Shown: positions 1 through 9,155, numbered from the stretch's first letter. The stretch is 64,000 bases of DNA from Candidatus Sulfopaludibacter sp. SbA3 (GCA_945890485.1 CAMDCN010000002.1:434001-498000), one strand, 5' to 3'. Numbers and translations are program-made. Notes: generated from the sequence alone by a model not told the origin.

Positions 1-313
1 AGTACGCCATGTTGCGATACGAAAACGTGAACCGGTAAAGCGCCGCCTTGTCCATCGTCAGATGCAGCGAGTTCATCGGGTCGCCCCAATTGGCGCCGCT
101 CAGCCGCACCGCGTCCAGCCAGCGATTCTCCCCCGGCGTCAACGATCCCGCGAAATTCAAGAGGCGCGGCCCTTCGGCCAGATTGTCGACGCTTCGATAC
201 GTCTTCCAATCGCCCCGCGTCGAAGGCAGAAACCGGTAGCCCAAGTCCGTAGACACCTCCGGCGCCTGTCCGAACACCGCCATCGGAATCGCGAACCAAA
301 GTGCCCATCTCAT
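1..313 (-). CDS. Outer-membrane barrel protein of the cytochrome operon (N-terminal part, cut by window edge)
   Basis: About 104 residues are visible before the window ends. The product begins MRWALWFAIPMAVFGQA, a good signal peptide, followed by GYRFLPSTRGDWKTYRSVDN, which resembles the start of large beta-barrel proteins that accompany multihaem cytochromes in acidobacteria. The ATG overlaps the stop of the upstream decahaem gene in an ATGA, so the two are translationally coupled. By position it is the expected porin-like sheath of a porin-cytochrome conduit (MtrB/PioB role). The role is inferred from context and the N-terminus; the barrel strands themselves lie outside the window. Confidence 0.6.
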   Translation of the reverse strand, partial: MRWALWFAIPMAVFGQAPEVSTDLGYRFLPSTRGDWKTYRSVDNLAEGPRLLNFAGSLTPGENRWLDAVRLSGANWGDPMNSLHLTMDKAALYRFTFSYRNMAY

Positions 314-1200
314 CGCAAAAAGTCCCGATTCACGTGCGAACCATGAATCTTGGCGTGGCACGAAGTACAGTTCCGGTAGATCGGCAGCCGCAGGTCATGC
401 ATCCCGGTCGCTACCGAACCCAACGTCCCCGTCCGGTTTGAAGGCGCCGGCAAATTCGAGTGGCACTCGAGACAAAGGTTCATCACCTCCGCCCGGTTCA
501 ACATCCGCGGATTCGCCGACCCGTGCGCCTCGTGGCAACTCCCGCAACCCTCCAGCCGCATCGGCGCATGTTCAAACGCAAACGGCCCCCGCTTATCCGC
601 ATGGCAGTTTAAGCAGCCCGGCTCGTTGTTCCGCGTCCGCGCCGTCCCGCGCAGCCCCGCATTCTGCAACGAGCCATGCGGATTGTGGCAGTCGACGCAG
701 CCAACCGTTCCCTGCGTAATCCGATGCGCATGCGGCCGCAAGAACTGCGAGACCACATCGGAATGGCACGACGAGCACGTCGAAGCCGCCTTCGGCTTGG
801 CATGATGCACCGAGTGGCAATTCACGCACGACACCTGCCCCGCACTATGCGACCCGTGTACCCGCCCCGCATGCGTCGCCTGATTCTTGTGGCACGTCAG
901 GCAGGAAGCGTCCACCTCTTTCGCCGGCGCTTTGGCATGGTTTAAGATGAACTTCGCCTCCGCCGCCTCCCCATGCTTCAACCCCGCCCCATGGCAAGAC
1001 TCGCACGAGTAGTCCTTCCAACCCCGGCCAGTGTCCTTCTCAATTCCGCCGTGCCGCGTCTTTAGAAAGGCCTTGCCCAAATCTTCATGACAAGCCAGAC
1101 ACGCCTCCGTGCCCACAAAGCCCGCCGCTTCCCGATCTTTCTTGCCGGGTGCCGCGGCGGCCAGCGAAGCGAACAGCAAAAATGCAAACAGAAAGCGCAT
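310..1200 (-). CDS. DmsE-type decahaem c-type cytochrome (periplasmic)
   Basis: The 296-residue product has a signal peptide (MRFLFAFLLFASLAAAA) and ten CXXCH haem sites: CLACH, CESCH, CLTCH, CVNCH, CSSCH, CVDCH, CLNCH, CGSCH, CLECH and CTSCH. Ten haems in about 300 residues fit the DmsE/MtrA family, which carries electrons through an outer-membrane barrel. I chose the ATG at 1200 because AAGGG lies 9 bases upstream; a TTG at 1209 and an ATG at 1206 are also possible. The gene follows the OmcA/MtrC-like gene after 12 bases and overlaps the barrel gene by 4 bases. Family assignment is strong; the electron partner is inferred. Confidence 0.9.
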   Translation of the reverse strand: MRFLFAFLLFASLAAAAPGKKDREAAGFVGTEACLACHEDLGKAFLKTRHGGIEKDTGRGWKDYSCESCHGAGLKHGEAAEAKFILNHAKAPAKEVDASCLTCHKNQATHAGRVHGSHSAGQVSCVNCHSVHHAKPKAASTCSSCHSDVVSQFLRPHAHRITQGTVGCVDCHNPHGSLQNAGLRGTARTRNNEPGCLNCHADKRGPFAFEHAPMRLEGCGSCHEAHGSANPRMLNRAEVMNLCLECHSNLPAPSNRTGTLGSVATGMHDLRLPIYRNCTSCHAKIHGSHVNRDFLR

Positions 1201-1212
1201 CAGCATCAACCC

Positions 1213-3234
1213 TTACTGCGCATGCGCTTTGGCGACCGAGAACGCCGCGTTCGGTCCGTGGCAAACGTTGCAGCTCTCGCCCAGCGGAGCCGTCGTCAAT
1301 TGCACATGGGCCGCCGCGTCCTTCGACGTGTGGCAGGAAAGGCAAGCCGCCCCGGCCGGTCCCGGATTCGTCAGCCAACCCCGCGGGTCCACCACATTCT
1401 GTAAATTCTCCGCAATCGGCAAGCGCTCCGTGTTATTGATGTGGCAAGCCGAACAGTTCCGCGCATCGGTCGGCAGAGCCGCCTTGCTGAAGTCGTTCGC
1501 CGAACCGCCGAATCCATAGATCACATAGGGCCGTCCCTGCGTCGTCCCGGTATGAATCCGATGGATCATCGTCGAGAAGTTCACGCTCTCCGCCGGCATC
1601 TGCGCCGGTGTCCGCCGCGCGGCATCCGTCAGCGTCGGGTTGTGGCACTCCACGCAATGCTCAATCTGATTCCGATTCCGCCCATGCGCCTCAAGGTCCG
1701 AATGGCACGTGTTGCACTTATTCAAACTCACAATCGCCCGCCGCGGCTCCACCGCCTTCCCCTCTACGCTCAAGTATGTCGTGACGTTCTTCAACGTGTC
1801 CCGCACCGTCACTGCCGCCCGGCCCGGACCTTCAAAGGTCACGTTCCGATACCCCTCCGCCGTAATCGAGAATGAACCCGTCGCCCCGGCCGGAATCGCC
1901 CTGGCGAAATGGTGAGTTGCCGTTCCACCAGGGTTGGGAGGATCGTTCCGGCCAGCTTCCGACCAATAAGCGGCATAGTCCGATGTCGGACCCGCCAGCA
2001 CGAAAGAAAGCGAGGTCAGCTCCAGCGGCGTCAGCGCATTGCCGTCGCTGTCCTTCAGCCGGTAGCTGATTGATGGCTGCTGCCCCGCGTTCGTATCCCG
2101 CACTTCCAGAATCTCAATCGAAATGCCCTTCAAATTGCGCGACTTCTCCGGCCGCGTATGCGCGCCGTCAATCGAGAGGTCCCATTCGCGCTGCCCCGAC
2201 GGACGGTGGCACTGCGCGCACCGCGAATCGTCAAGCTGCACCGGATGCCCCTTCCCCGCCGCGAAGTCAATATCGTCATGGCACGCCCCGCAAGCCGCTC
2301 GCGTCGGCTGATACATCGCCGTCGCCTGTGTCGCCGCGTTCGGCCCCTCCTGCACATGGCATGCCGCGCAGTTGCGATTGTTCGCAGGAAAGCCAACATG
2401 GGAGTAGTCGATCTCCTGCTGGCCGAAGCCAACTATCGAGTACTTCCCGCCCGCCTGAACGCTCGGCAGCTCTTTGCCCATATGAATCTTGTGCGTCATC
2501 ACGGTCATGTCCACCGTATTGCCCGTATCCGGATCCACCGTCTGCGGAGAATGGCACAGCACACACATCTCTACGCCCCGACGCGATCCGCCATGCGCGC
2601 TCACCTGCGTATGGCACCCATTGCAGCTCGCGGTCTTGATCACATCCCGCACCTTCGTCACTTCGCCCCCGGCGGGTACAAAGTTGAACGTGGCGCTCGC
2701 ATAGCTCACACCCAGTTCAAACTCGTTCAAATTCCGGCTGGAATAGACGCCAATCGTGTGCGTCGCTGTCCGGTCAAACCCGGCCGGCGCCTTCGTCCGA
2801 AAGGTGTACTTGTACTCCCCATCCGCCAGCTTCGTAAACGCCCCGCCCGTATCCGCCGAAGCCTGCGTCGCCGAAACGCCCGTTATTGGACTCCGCTGAA
2901 CCCGTGTGGTGTACGACGTATAGTGCTTCGCGTCCTGCGGAATCGTCGCCGCCACAAAACTCAGCCCCACCACGCCCGGCGTCACCTTACCTTCCCGGTC
3001 CAGCGGCACGTCCATCGGATCCGCAATCCGCACCGTCGCCGATATCGTCCCGTCCGCCGCAACCTCCGCCCCCTGCACCCGCAGCACCAGCCCTGGCCGC
3101 ACAAAGTTCAGCGTCCGCTCGTTGGCATAGAAAGCCTTCTCGGATGGCGTAAACCCAAAACGCCGAATGCCGCCGGCAATTCCAGCGGCGGCAACCAACG
3201 TTCCCAAAAACCAAATTGATGCTCTGCGGTTCAT
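1213..3234 (-). CDS. OmcA/MtrC-family decahaem c-type cytochrome
   Basis: The 673-residue product has an N-terminal hydrophobic segment (RASIWFLGTLVAAAGIAGG) and ten CXXCH motifs in two groups of five (CNGCH, CVLCH, CAACH, CGACH, CAQCH, then CNTCH, CVECH, CSACH, CLSCH, CNVCH). Each group follows a beta-rich domain without haem sites. This alternation is the OmcA/MtrC layout of cell-surface cytochromes that pass electrons to minerals or partners. The start at 3234 is preceded by GGGAG and sits 2 bases after the stop of the NapC/NirT-like gene; a longer 698-residue reading would overlap that gene. I see no clear lipobox, so surface anchoring is unproven. Confidence 0.88.
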   Translation of the reverse strand: MNRRASIWFLGTLVAAAGIAGGIRRFGFTPSEKAFYANERTLNFVRPGLVLRVQGAEVAADGTISATVRIADPMDVPLDREGKVTPGVVGLSFVAATIPQDAKHYTSYTTRVQRSPITGVSATQASADTGGAFTKLADGEYKYTFRTKAPAGFDRTATHTIGVYSSRNLNEFELGVSYASATFNFVPAGGEVTKVRDVIKTASCNGCHTQVSAHGGSRRGVEMCVLCHSPQTVDPDTGNTVDMTVMTHKIHMGKELPSVQAGGKYSIVGFGQQEIDYSHVGFPANNRNCAACHVQEGPNAATQATAMYQPTRAACGACHDDIDFAAGKGHPVQLDDSRCAQCHRPSGQREWDLSIDGAHTRPEKSRNLKGISIEILEVRDTNAGQQPSISYRLKDSDGNALTPLELTSLSFVLAGPTSDYAAYWSEAGRNDPPNPGGTATHHFARAIPAGATGSFSITAEGYRNVTFEGPGRAAVTVRDTLKNVTTYLSVEGKAVEPRRAIVSLNKCNTCHSDLEAHGRNRNQIEHCVECHNPTLTDAARRTPAQMPAESVNFSTMIHRIHTGTTQGRPYVIYGFGGSANDFSKAALPTDARNCSACHINNTERLPIAENLQNVVDPRGWLTNPGPAGAACLSCHTSKDAAAHVQLTTAPLGESCNVCHGPNAAFSVAKAHAQ

Positions 3235-3236
3235 CC

Positions 3237-4601
3237 TCAATCTCCCAACTCTTTCAACGCGGCCAAATTCTTCTCTTCGACGCCCAGCACCTTGTGACAG
3301 CTTTCGCAATCCTGCGTCATCGTCTTGCCGGACTTCGTCTTCAACTCCTCACCATGGCAGCGGAAGCACCCCGGCGAATCCGTGTGCCCCTTGTGCAGAG
3401 GGTAGTTGCCCCAGGTCAGCTTCATCTCGGGGTACACGTTCATTTGATACAGCGCCAACAACTGCGCCCCCGCCCGCTCAATCTCCGTCCTATGCAGCAC
3501 CAGCGCGTCCGGAGCCTGTTGTTTGTAGTAAGCCAACAACTCTGCGGGAATCTGTTGCGCCGCCACCTCCCGGCTGGGATAAGCCTTGCCCAACGTCGCC
3601 AGCGCCGCCTTCCGGAACTGCGGTATCTTCTGCGGCAGCGCGCCAGTAGTCATCTGCCGGTCGACTGCCCGCTCCGCCGTCTCAAACGCGTGCGCCGGCC
3701 GGTTGTGGCAATCAAGACAATCCATCTCGCGCTCGAAAGCAACCGTCCCCGGACCCGTATACTGCTCCACCTGCCCGCCCTTCTCAACCCGTACGCCTAC
3801 CATCGTCTTCCGCTGCGCATCCGCCGCCTGATAAACGATCCGCGTACCCCCGCCCATATGCGCCCCGTGAATCCGGCCCACCTTCATCATCAGCGCCGTA
3901 TCCAGCCGCTCTCCGGCATCATCGAACTTGCTCTGCCGCCACAGCTTGTCGCCGAAATCATGCTCCCGGTTGTGGCAGTTTTCGCAGGTTTCCGCCGAAG
4001 TCTTCAACGCGTGCGGCGGCGACGGAATCGGCCGGTTGTACTGATTCGTCAGCAGTAAATACAATTGCCGCGTCCCGTTCAGCTTCGCCTGAATCATCGC
4101 GCCGGCGCCTTCGCCCACATGGCAATCGACGCAGCGCACCTGTGCATGCGCCCCGCCAATATGCGCCGCAAACTCCGGACCCATCACGCCATGGCAAGCC
4201 GTCCCACAGAAGTTGGTCGTCTCCATGTACTTCACCGTGCGATAGGTCAGTGCTCCGCCCACCACCAGATTGAAGCCGGTCGCAATCGCGAGAAAGATCA
4301 ACAATCGTTGAATCTTCGGATTCGAAAGCTCAATCTTCTCGGGCAAATGCAGTTGGTGGTCCGGAGACTCTCGCTTCCGCTGCATGCTGATGCCAATCGG
4401 CACCAGAACCAGCCCGGCAAAAAACAACACCGGCAACGCGACAAACTGCAGAATCCCCAAATACCCCGACTGTTCGCTCGCTCCCGTCAGGAAGATCCAC
4501 AAGACAATCGACGACATCACCAACCACAGCCCCACCCGGCTGATCCAGTTGTCGGTCAGGTACAGGACCGGCAGGACCCAACGGCGCGTAAATGCTGCCA
4601 T
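3237..4601 (-). CDS. NapC/NirT-type inner-membrane multihaem cytochrome (quinol oxidation candidate)
   Basis: The 454-residue protein has three predicted membrane segments: two in the first 80 residues and one before the haem region (RLLIFLAIATGFNLVVGGAL). Five CXXCH sites follow (CVDCH, CENCH, CLDCH, CFRCH, CESCH), plus an unusual CGTACH (CX3CH) as the first haem-like site, where NapC/NirT proteins normally have CXXCH. NapC/NirT proteins and Geobacter ImcH take electrons from quinol to periplasmic cytochromes, which fits its place upstream of the two decahaem genes. It lies 10 bases after the monohaem cytochrome gene. Whether the CX3CH site binds haem cannot be told from sequence. Confidence 0.82.
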   Translation of the reverse strand: MAAFTRRWVLPVLYLTDNWISRVGLWLVMSSIVLWIFLTGASEQSGYLGILQFVALPVLFFAGLVLVPIGISMQRKRESPDHQLHLPEKIELSNPKIQRLLIFLAIATGFNLVVGGALTYRTVKYMETTNFCGTACHGVMGPEFAAHIGGAHAQVRCVDCHVGEGAGAMIQAKLNGTRQLYLLLTNQYNRPIPSPPHALKTSAETCENCHNREHDFGDKLWRQSKFDDAGERLDTALMMKVGRIHGAHMGGGTRIVYQAADAQRKTMVGVRVEKGGQVEQYTGPGTVAFEREMDCLDCHNRPAHAFETAERAVDRQMTTGALPQKIPQFRKAALATLGKAYPSREVAAQQIPAELLAYYKQQAPDALVLHRTEIERAGAQLLALYQMNVYPEMKLTWGNYPLHKGHTDSPGCFRCHGEELKTKSGKTMTQDCESCHKVLGVEEKNLAALKELGD

Positions 4602-4611
4602 CTTTACGGAC

Positions 4612-4926
4612 CTACTGTTTCAAGGTCCGCAGGAACGCCACCAGGTTGGTCGCATCCGCGTCTGCTATCGCAATCCCTTTCATCTTGCCGACGCCTTCGA
4701 CGGACTCTTTCTTCAACGCCGCGTCGGTTTTCGCCTGTACTTCCTTCGAACCTAAGTGCCGCATCTCCACTTTCATCATCTTAGCGATCGCGGCATTCGC
4801 CGCCCCGTCGCCGCCATGACAGCGCTTGCAGCTCTTGTCATAGATGGCTTTTCCGGCCGCAACATCCGCCGCAAACGCGCCGCAGGTGAAGAAAAGAAGA
4901 GTTAGTAAGGTCGGAGTCATTTTCAT
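4612..4926 (-). CDS. Small class I monohaem cytochrome c (periplasmic)
   Basis: The 104-residue precursor has a signal peptide (MKMTPTLLTLLFFTCGAFA) followed by one haem motif, CKRCH, with a downstream Met-rich segment (AKMMKVEM) that could supply the axial methionine. It ends with the helix NLVAFLRTLK typical of class I cytochromes. It is the first gene of the cytochrome operon and probably shuttles electrons between the membrane multihaem protein and the decahaem conduit. I chose the ATG at 4926 because GAGG lies 5 bases upstream; another ATG is 6 bases further in. Confidence 0.85.
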   Translation of the reverse strand: MKMTPTLLTLLFFTCGAFAADVAAGKAIYDKSCKRCHGGDGAANAAIAKMMKVEMRHLGSKEVQAKTDAALKKESVEGVGKMKGIAIADADATNLVAFLRTLKQ

Positions 4927-5050
4927 GGCTACCTCGGCAACTGCAATTGAAGCCCCATCGCTAAGCCTCTCCATTTCCAGGCATCCGATATCCGAATTGC
5001 GCCATATACCCCAGCTCGCTTGGGTCAAATAACCCTCGTCGTCCCCGGCC

Positions 5051-5056
5051 TATACT
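5051..5056 (+). promoter_or_regulatory. -10-like TATACT before the amidohydrolase gene
   Basis: TATACT matches the sigma-70 -10 consensus at five of six positions and ends 8 bases before the ATG at 5065. There is no Shine-Dalgarno sequence, so transcription would begin at or next to the start codon. I see no clear -35 hexamer. This is part of a pattern repeated across the window. Confidence 0.45.
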
Positions 5057-5064
5057 ACAGTCCA

Positions 5065-6564
5065 ATGACACTCCTCCACGGCGGAGCCCTCATCGACGGC
5101 TCCGGCTCTCCCGCCACCCCCAGCCAACTCCTCTTCGACGGCGACACCATACTCGAAATCGGCGCCTTCGACGCCCCTGCCGATGCCCTCCGCCTCGACT
5201 GCACTGGCCTCCTCATCGCCCCCGGCTTCATCGACCTCCATAGCCACTCCGATCTCCAGGTCCTCGAACGCCACCGCGCCAAAACCGACCAGGGCGTCAC
5301 CACCGAAGTCGTCGGCAACTGCGGCTTCTCCGCCTATCCCTGCGGTACCCACCGCCACGAAGTGCAGGAGTTCGCCAACGGCATCCTCTTCGGTTACGGC
5401 CGCGACTGGGCCTGGCCCAACGCTCAGCAGTACCTCGCCGACGCCACCGCCCAGGCCGATCTCGTCAACGTCCACTCCCTCGTCGGCCATGGCACCCTCC
5501 GCGTCGCCACCATGGGCCCCCGCCAAGGCCCGGCCACCCCTGCCGAACTCGACCGCATGGAGCAGAGCCTCGCTGAATGCCTCGTCGGAGGAGCCGCCGG
5601 ATTCTCCACCGGCCTCATGTACGCGCCCGGCTCCACCGCGCCCACCGAAGAGCTCGAAGCGCTCTGCCGCGTCACCGCCCGTGCCAATAAGGTACACGCC
5701 ACCCACATGCGCAGCTACGGTGACGACCTCCTGGCGTCAATCGACGAGCAGTTGGCGCTCGCCCGCTCTACCGGCTGCCGCCTCCAGATCTCCCACCTCC
5801 AAGCCGTCGGCCGACGCAACTGGACCAAGCAATCCCAAGCCCTCGAAAAGCTCGAAGCCGCCCGCGACGAAGGCATCGACGTCGCCTTTGATAGCTACCC
5901 CTACCTCGCCGGCAGCACCGTCCTCACCCAACTCCTCCCCGCCTGGGCCCTCGACGGCGGAACCCCGGCCCTCCTCGAACGCCTCGCCGACCCCGCACTC
6001 TGCAGCAAAATGAAAGCGACCATGATCGAGCAAACCCCTCAGCAATGGAGCGACATCTTCATCACGGCCGTGGGCTCACCCATCAGCGAACGCTTCGTCG
6101 GCCAGGACCTCGCCTCCATCGGCGAAACCCTCGGCGAACATCCCGTCGACGCCGCGCTCCATCTCCTCCGCGTCGAATCCGCCAACGTCAACATCCTCGC
6201 GTTCAACCAGTCCGACGACAACCTCCGCCACCTGCTGACCCACCCCCTCTGCACCGTCATCAGCGACGGCTTCTACGTCAAGGGCCGTCCCCATCCCCGC
6301 CTCTACGGCACCTTCCCCTTCCTCCTCGGCGAGATCGTTCGCGAACGCCGCTGGATGCCCATGGAACAAGCCATCCACAAGATCACCGCCCAACCCGCCG
6401 CCCGCTTCGCCATGCCCCGCCAGGGCCTCCTCGCCCCTGGCTACTACGCCGACATCACGGTCTTCGACCCCGCCGCCATCGCCGGCCGCGCGACATACGA
6501 AGCCCCGGAAACGGCCCCCGCCGGAATCATCCACTGCTTCCGGCGGGGGCGCCGCACCGTCTAG
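5065..6564 (+). CDS. N-acyl-D-amino-acid deacylase-type amidohydrolase
   Basis: The 499-residue product belongs to the amidohydrolase superfamily, D-aminoacylase group. It shows the metal-binding HxH in PGFIDLHSHSD, the conserved NCG (EVVGNCGFSAYP), histidines in THMRSYGDDL and SHLQAVGRRNW, the DSYPY segment, and the family signature HPRLYGTFPFLLG near the end. Such enzymes hydrolyse N-acyl-D-amino acids or related amides, probably in the cytoplasm since there is no signal peptide. The start at 5065 fits the family's usual N-terminus; an open frame upstream is not used. Its stop codon directly abuts that of the convergent flotillin-like gene. The exact substrate is not clear. Confidence 0.88.
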   Translation: MTLLHGGALIDGSGSPATPSQLLFDGDTILEIGAFDAPADALRLDCTGLLIAPGFIDLHSHSDLQVLERHRAKTDQGVTTEVVGNCGFSAYPCGTHRHEVQEFANGILFGYGRDWAWPNAQQYLADATAQADLVNVHSLVGHGTLRVATMGPRQGPATPAELDRMEQSLAECLVGGAAGFSTGLMYAPGSTAPTEELEALCRVTARANKVHATHMRSYGDDLLASIDEQLALARSTGCRLQISHLQAVGRRNWTKQSQALEKLEAARDEGIDVAFDSYPYLAGSTVLTQLLPAWALDGGTPALLERLADPALCSKMKATMIEQTPQQWSDIFITAVGSPISERFVGQDLASIGETLGEHPVDAALHLLRVESANVNILAFNQSDDNLRHLLTHPLCTVISDGFYVKGRPHPRLYGTFPFLLGEIVRERRWMPMEQAIHKITAQPAARFAMPRQGLLAPGYYADITVFDPAAIAGRATYEAPETAPAGIIHCFRRGRRTV

Positions 6565-8472
6565 CTACTTCCCCGGCGTCAGGTACTTCATCAGGACCGC
6601 CGCCAACCCATCCAGCGAGGCGCCGTTGCCCCCCGCCACCAAAATATTCGGCACAATCGGCATCCCGCTCTTGGCAATCGCGTCGATGCCATTCACAATC
6701 GCCGTCGCATTCGCGCCGAACGCCTTCACCTGCGCATCGTAAGCCTCAGCCTTCGCCAAGCCCACGGCCCGCACCTCAGCGCCCTTCGCCTTGCCGGTCT
6801 GTTCGATGTAGAACGCCTCGCCGTCGGCTTCCGCCTTCCGCGCGTTCGAGTTGTTCGTCTTGATCGTCACCCCGACCTTCGACTTCGCCAGCTCGGCCTG
6901 CATATCGGCCGTACCCCGAGCCTGCTCGGTCTCGATCCGCTGCTGCTGCGCCTGCTTCTGCTGTTCGAACGTCGCAATCTCCTGCTTGGCAATCTCCCGC
7001 TCCGTCAGCACCTTCACCAGATCTTGCGGCAGAATCACGTCCTGAATGTAGACCCCGCGGGTCTCCACAAAGTACGACGATAACTGCTCGCTAATCCGCG
7101 CAAACGCCTCCCGCTGCACCTGCTGCCGCGTCTCTACAAACCGCACCGCCGGCATCGACTGCAGCGTGTCCCGGAAGTGGTTCCCCACCGCCGCCTGCAG
7201 CACTTCATCTACAAGGTTGCGAATAGTCCCGACCGTCGAGATCACCCGCGGCGCCCGCGTATCCGGAATGTGAATCTGCACTTGCAAGTCCATCTTGAAC
7301 ACGAACCCTTCCGAACTCTTGGCCACAATCTGTTCGAGCTTCGCGTCCAAATGATGCGCCGAAGAAACCCGGTCCGCCCAGTTCAACGTCAGAATCGCCG
7401 TCGGCACCAGTTCCGCGTTATAGCAGTAGGGGTTGATGGGATATTTGCCCGTCCGCAGCGGCTCCTGCCAAATGCCGCGATGGCCCGGCCGAACCAGCGA
7501 CCCGAACTTGAACTCCGCTCCCGAAGTATCGGAAGGCGGCAAGCCCACATACGCTTTGATCACCGCGACCTCGCCCTGCTCCACCACCAGCATTGGCACC
7601 TTTTCGACGCGCACCAAAAACGGGTTCAGCAGATACGCGCCATACAGCAGCGGGTCATGCTGCAAGCCAATCCGGCCGCCGTTATCAAGAAACGCTTGGA
7701 AGTCCTGATAGTTGTTATGCAGCTCGTTCTTGTTGCTGAACAGCCGCTCAATCAACTCCGCGTCATGCGTATCGCCGCGCCGCTCCATCTCCGTAATGTC
7801 CTGAAACTGGCCCAACCGGCTCGCGATATCGCCCGAAGAAAGCGGATCACCCTCCAACGTCGAAACAATCCCAATCACGTCAGAATCCGAGTTCGAATTC
7901 TTCGCAATCCGGACCACTTCCAGGTCCGCCGGGCTCAACCCAAAGCTCATCGGCGTCAACTGCTGCCGCTGCAGCTCTTCCGATACCGGCCGTCCGAAAA
8001 CCCGGTCCCGCGTAATCACGAAGAACGCAATCGGATGCAGCGGCAGCGTCGTACCCGGCGCCAGCACCGGCCGCTGCACGCCTTTCTGCCCGCCTTCCTG
8101 GATGAACGTCTCCAACTCCGTGAACTGCCCAAAGCTCGGCTTGTACAACCCGCTCTTGGCGCCCGTTGGCAACGGCTGACCCACCTGCGCGATCACCACG
8201 CCAATCTGACCCGCCGGTACCTGCACCCACGGATACTTCTCGACGCCATACAGCGGCCACAGCTTGAACCGCAGCCCGGGCATCAACAACTCTGACTGAT
8301 ATCCCGCCTCGCCCTTGAAAGCGATCGGGTTATCGTCGTCCAATTTCTGCGCCGAAAACCGGCGCGTCACCAAACCCACCTCGGTGGGTCCAATCCGGTG
8401 CAGCGAGAGCAACGACACGACGGCCGCCGCACCCGCCGCTGCCAAAAGCAACAGCAAGAACGCAATGAACAT
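6565..8472 (-). CDS. Flotillin-like SPFH/band-7 membrane protein
   Basis: The 635-residue protein starts with a membrane anchor (MFIAFLLLLLAAAGAAAVV) followed by an SPFH/band-7 region that extends to about residue 480. Residues about 480-560 (REIAKQEIATFEQQKQAQQQ onward) look like a coiled coil, and the C-terminus is Ala/Gly-rich. This is the flotillin layout: oligomeric scaffolds of membrane microdomains. The ATG has a good Shine-Dalgarno sequence (TAGGAG, 5 bases). It is longer than typical bacterial flotillins (about 500 residues). No NfeD-type partner is adjacent. Its stop codon touches that of the amidohydrolase gene, with no terminator between them. Confidence 0.82.
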   Translation of the reverse strand: MFIAFLLLLLAAAGAAAVVSLLSLHRIGPTEVGLVTRRFSAQKLDDDNPIAFKGEAGYQSELLMPGLRFKLWPLYGVEKYPWVQVPAGQIGVVIAQVGQPLPTGAKSGLYKPSFGQFTELETFIQEGGQKGVQRPVLAPGTTLPLHPIAFFVITRDRVFGRPVSEELQRQQLTPMSFGLSPADLEVVRIAKNSNSDSDVIGIVSTLEGDPLSSGDIASRLGQFQDITEMERRGDTHDAELIERLFSNKNELHNNYQDFQAFLDNGGRIGLQHDPLLYGAYLLNPFLVRVEKVPMLVVEQGEVAVIKAYVGLPPSDTSGAEFKFGSLVRPGHRGIWQEPLRTGKYPINPYCYNAELVPTAILTLNWADRVSSAHHLDAKLEQIVAKSSEGFVFKMDLQVQIHIPDTRAPRVISTVGTIRNLVDEVLQAAVGNHFRDTLQSMPAVRFVETRQQVQREAFARISEQLSSYFVETRGVYIQDVILPQDLVKVLTEREIAKQEIATFEQQKQAQQQRIETEQARGTADMQAELAKSKVGVTIKTNNSNARKAEADGEAFYIEQTGKAKGAEVRAVGLAKAEAYDAQVKAFGANATAIVNGIDAIAKSGMPIVPNILVAGGNGASLDGLAAVLMKYLTPGK

Positions 8473-8654
8473 GGGGGCTCCTAGTTAGGACCGTCGCCGC
8501 CCTGTCCTCCCCAGCGGCACACCATATATTTCCGAGCCCCAGTTAATGCCCGGTCCTGTCATCAATTCTCGCCGCACCCGGTTACCTACGCAACAGAAAT
8601 CGGAAAGCGATTCGCCGATCTTATACCTGAATCTGAGAGACTCGAATAAGACTT
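8473..8654. other. Divergent intergenic region between flotillin-like and DUF3592-type genes
   Basis: These 182 bases hold the leaders and presumably the promoters of two divergent genes. A possible -10 (TTATAC, about 8621) serves the rightward gene, but I found no convincing -35. The region is less GC-rich than its surroundings. I see no RNA gene or long repeat in it. Confidence 0.4.
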
Positions 8655-9155
8655 ATGGCCTTCCCTCCCCGCACCCCGGTCCATCCCCTCCGCACCGCCG
8701 GCAAGGTGATGTCGTTCACCGGCGTCTTCTTCGTCGGCGTCGCCATGATCGGGGCCTGGAAGCCCTACTACGAACTCCAGCAGTCGCCCCGCGCCCACGT
8801 CAAAGTCGTCAAAAACGACATCGGCTACAAAACCGCCAAAGGCTTCGCCTTCCAACTGCAGATGAGCTGGATGACCGAAATGGGCGAACAACGCACCCAG
8901 TTGACGACCCCCGTCGAAGCCGCCACGGAAGAGGAAGCCCGCCGCAAGTACCGTGGCTCGGAGATCGTCGCCGGCCAGGAGTACGATTTCCCCGTCGACC
9001 CCGACGATCCTTCCCGCATCCTCCCCTTCAACGGCTACAACTGGAAGACCTTCGGCCAATTCGGCATCACGGCCCTCCTTGGCTTCCTCAGCTTCGGAGT
9101 CGGCATGTACCTGTCAAAGCACGGGCAGAAGCTCGAAAAGAAGCCGCAGATCTAG
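8655..9155 (+). CDS. Small membrane protein, DUF3592-like
   Basis: The 166-residue protein has a hydrophobic segment near residues 18-35 (VMSFTGVFFVGVAMIGAW) and a second near 138-156 (FGITALLGFLSFGVGMYL). Between them is a soluble domain of about 100 residues ending in YDFPVDPDDPSRI. Two helices flanking an extracytoplasmic domain with a value-of-conversion motif (VDPDDP) is typical of DUF3592 proteins, whose function is unknown. Its end overlaps the dUTPase stop by 4 bases (CTAG) on the opposite strand. Confidence 0.75.
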   Translation: MAFPPRTPVHPLRTAGKVMSFTGVFFVGVAMIGAWKPYYELQQSPRAHVKVVKNDIGYKTAKGFAFQLQMSWMTEMGEQRTQLTTPVEAATEEEARRKYRGSEIVAGQEYDFPVDPDDPSRILPFNGYNWKTFGQFGITALLGFLSFGVGMYLSKHGQKLEKKPQI

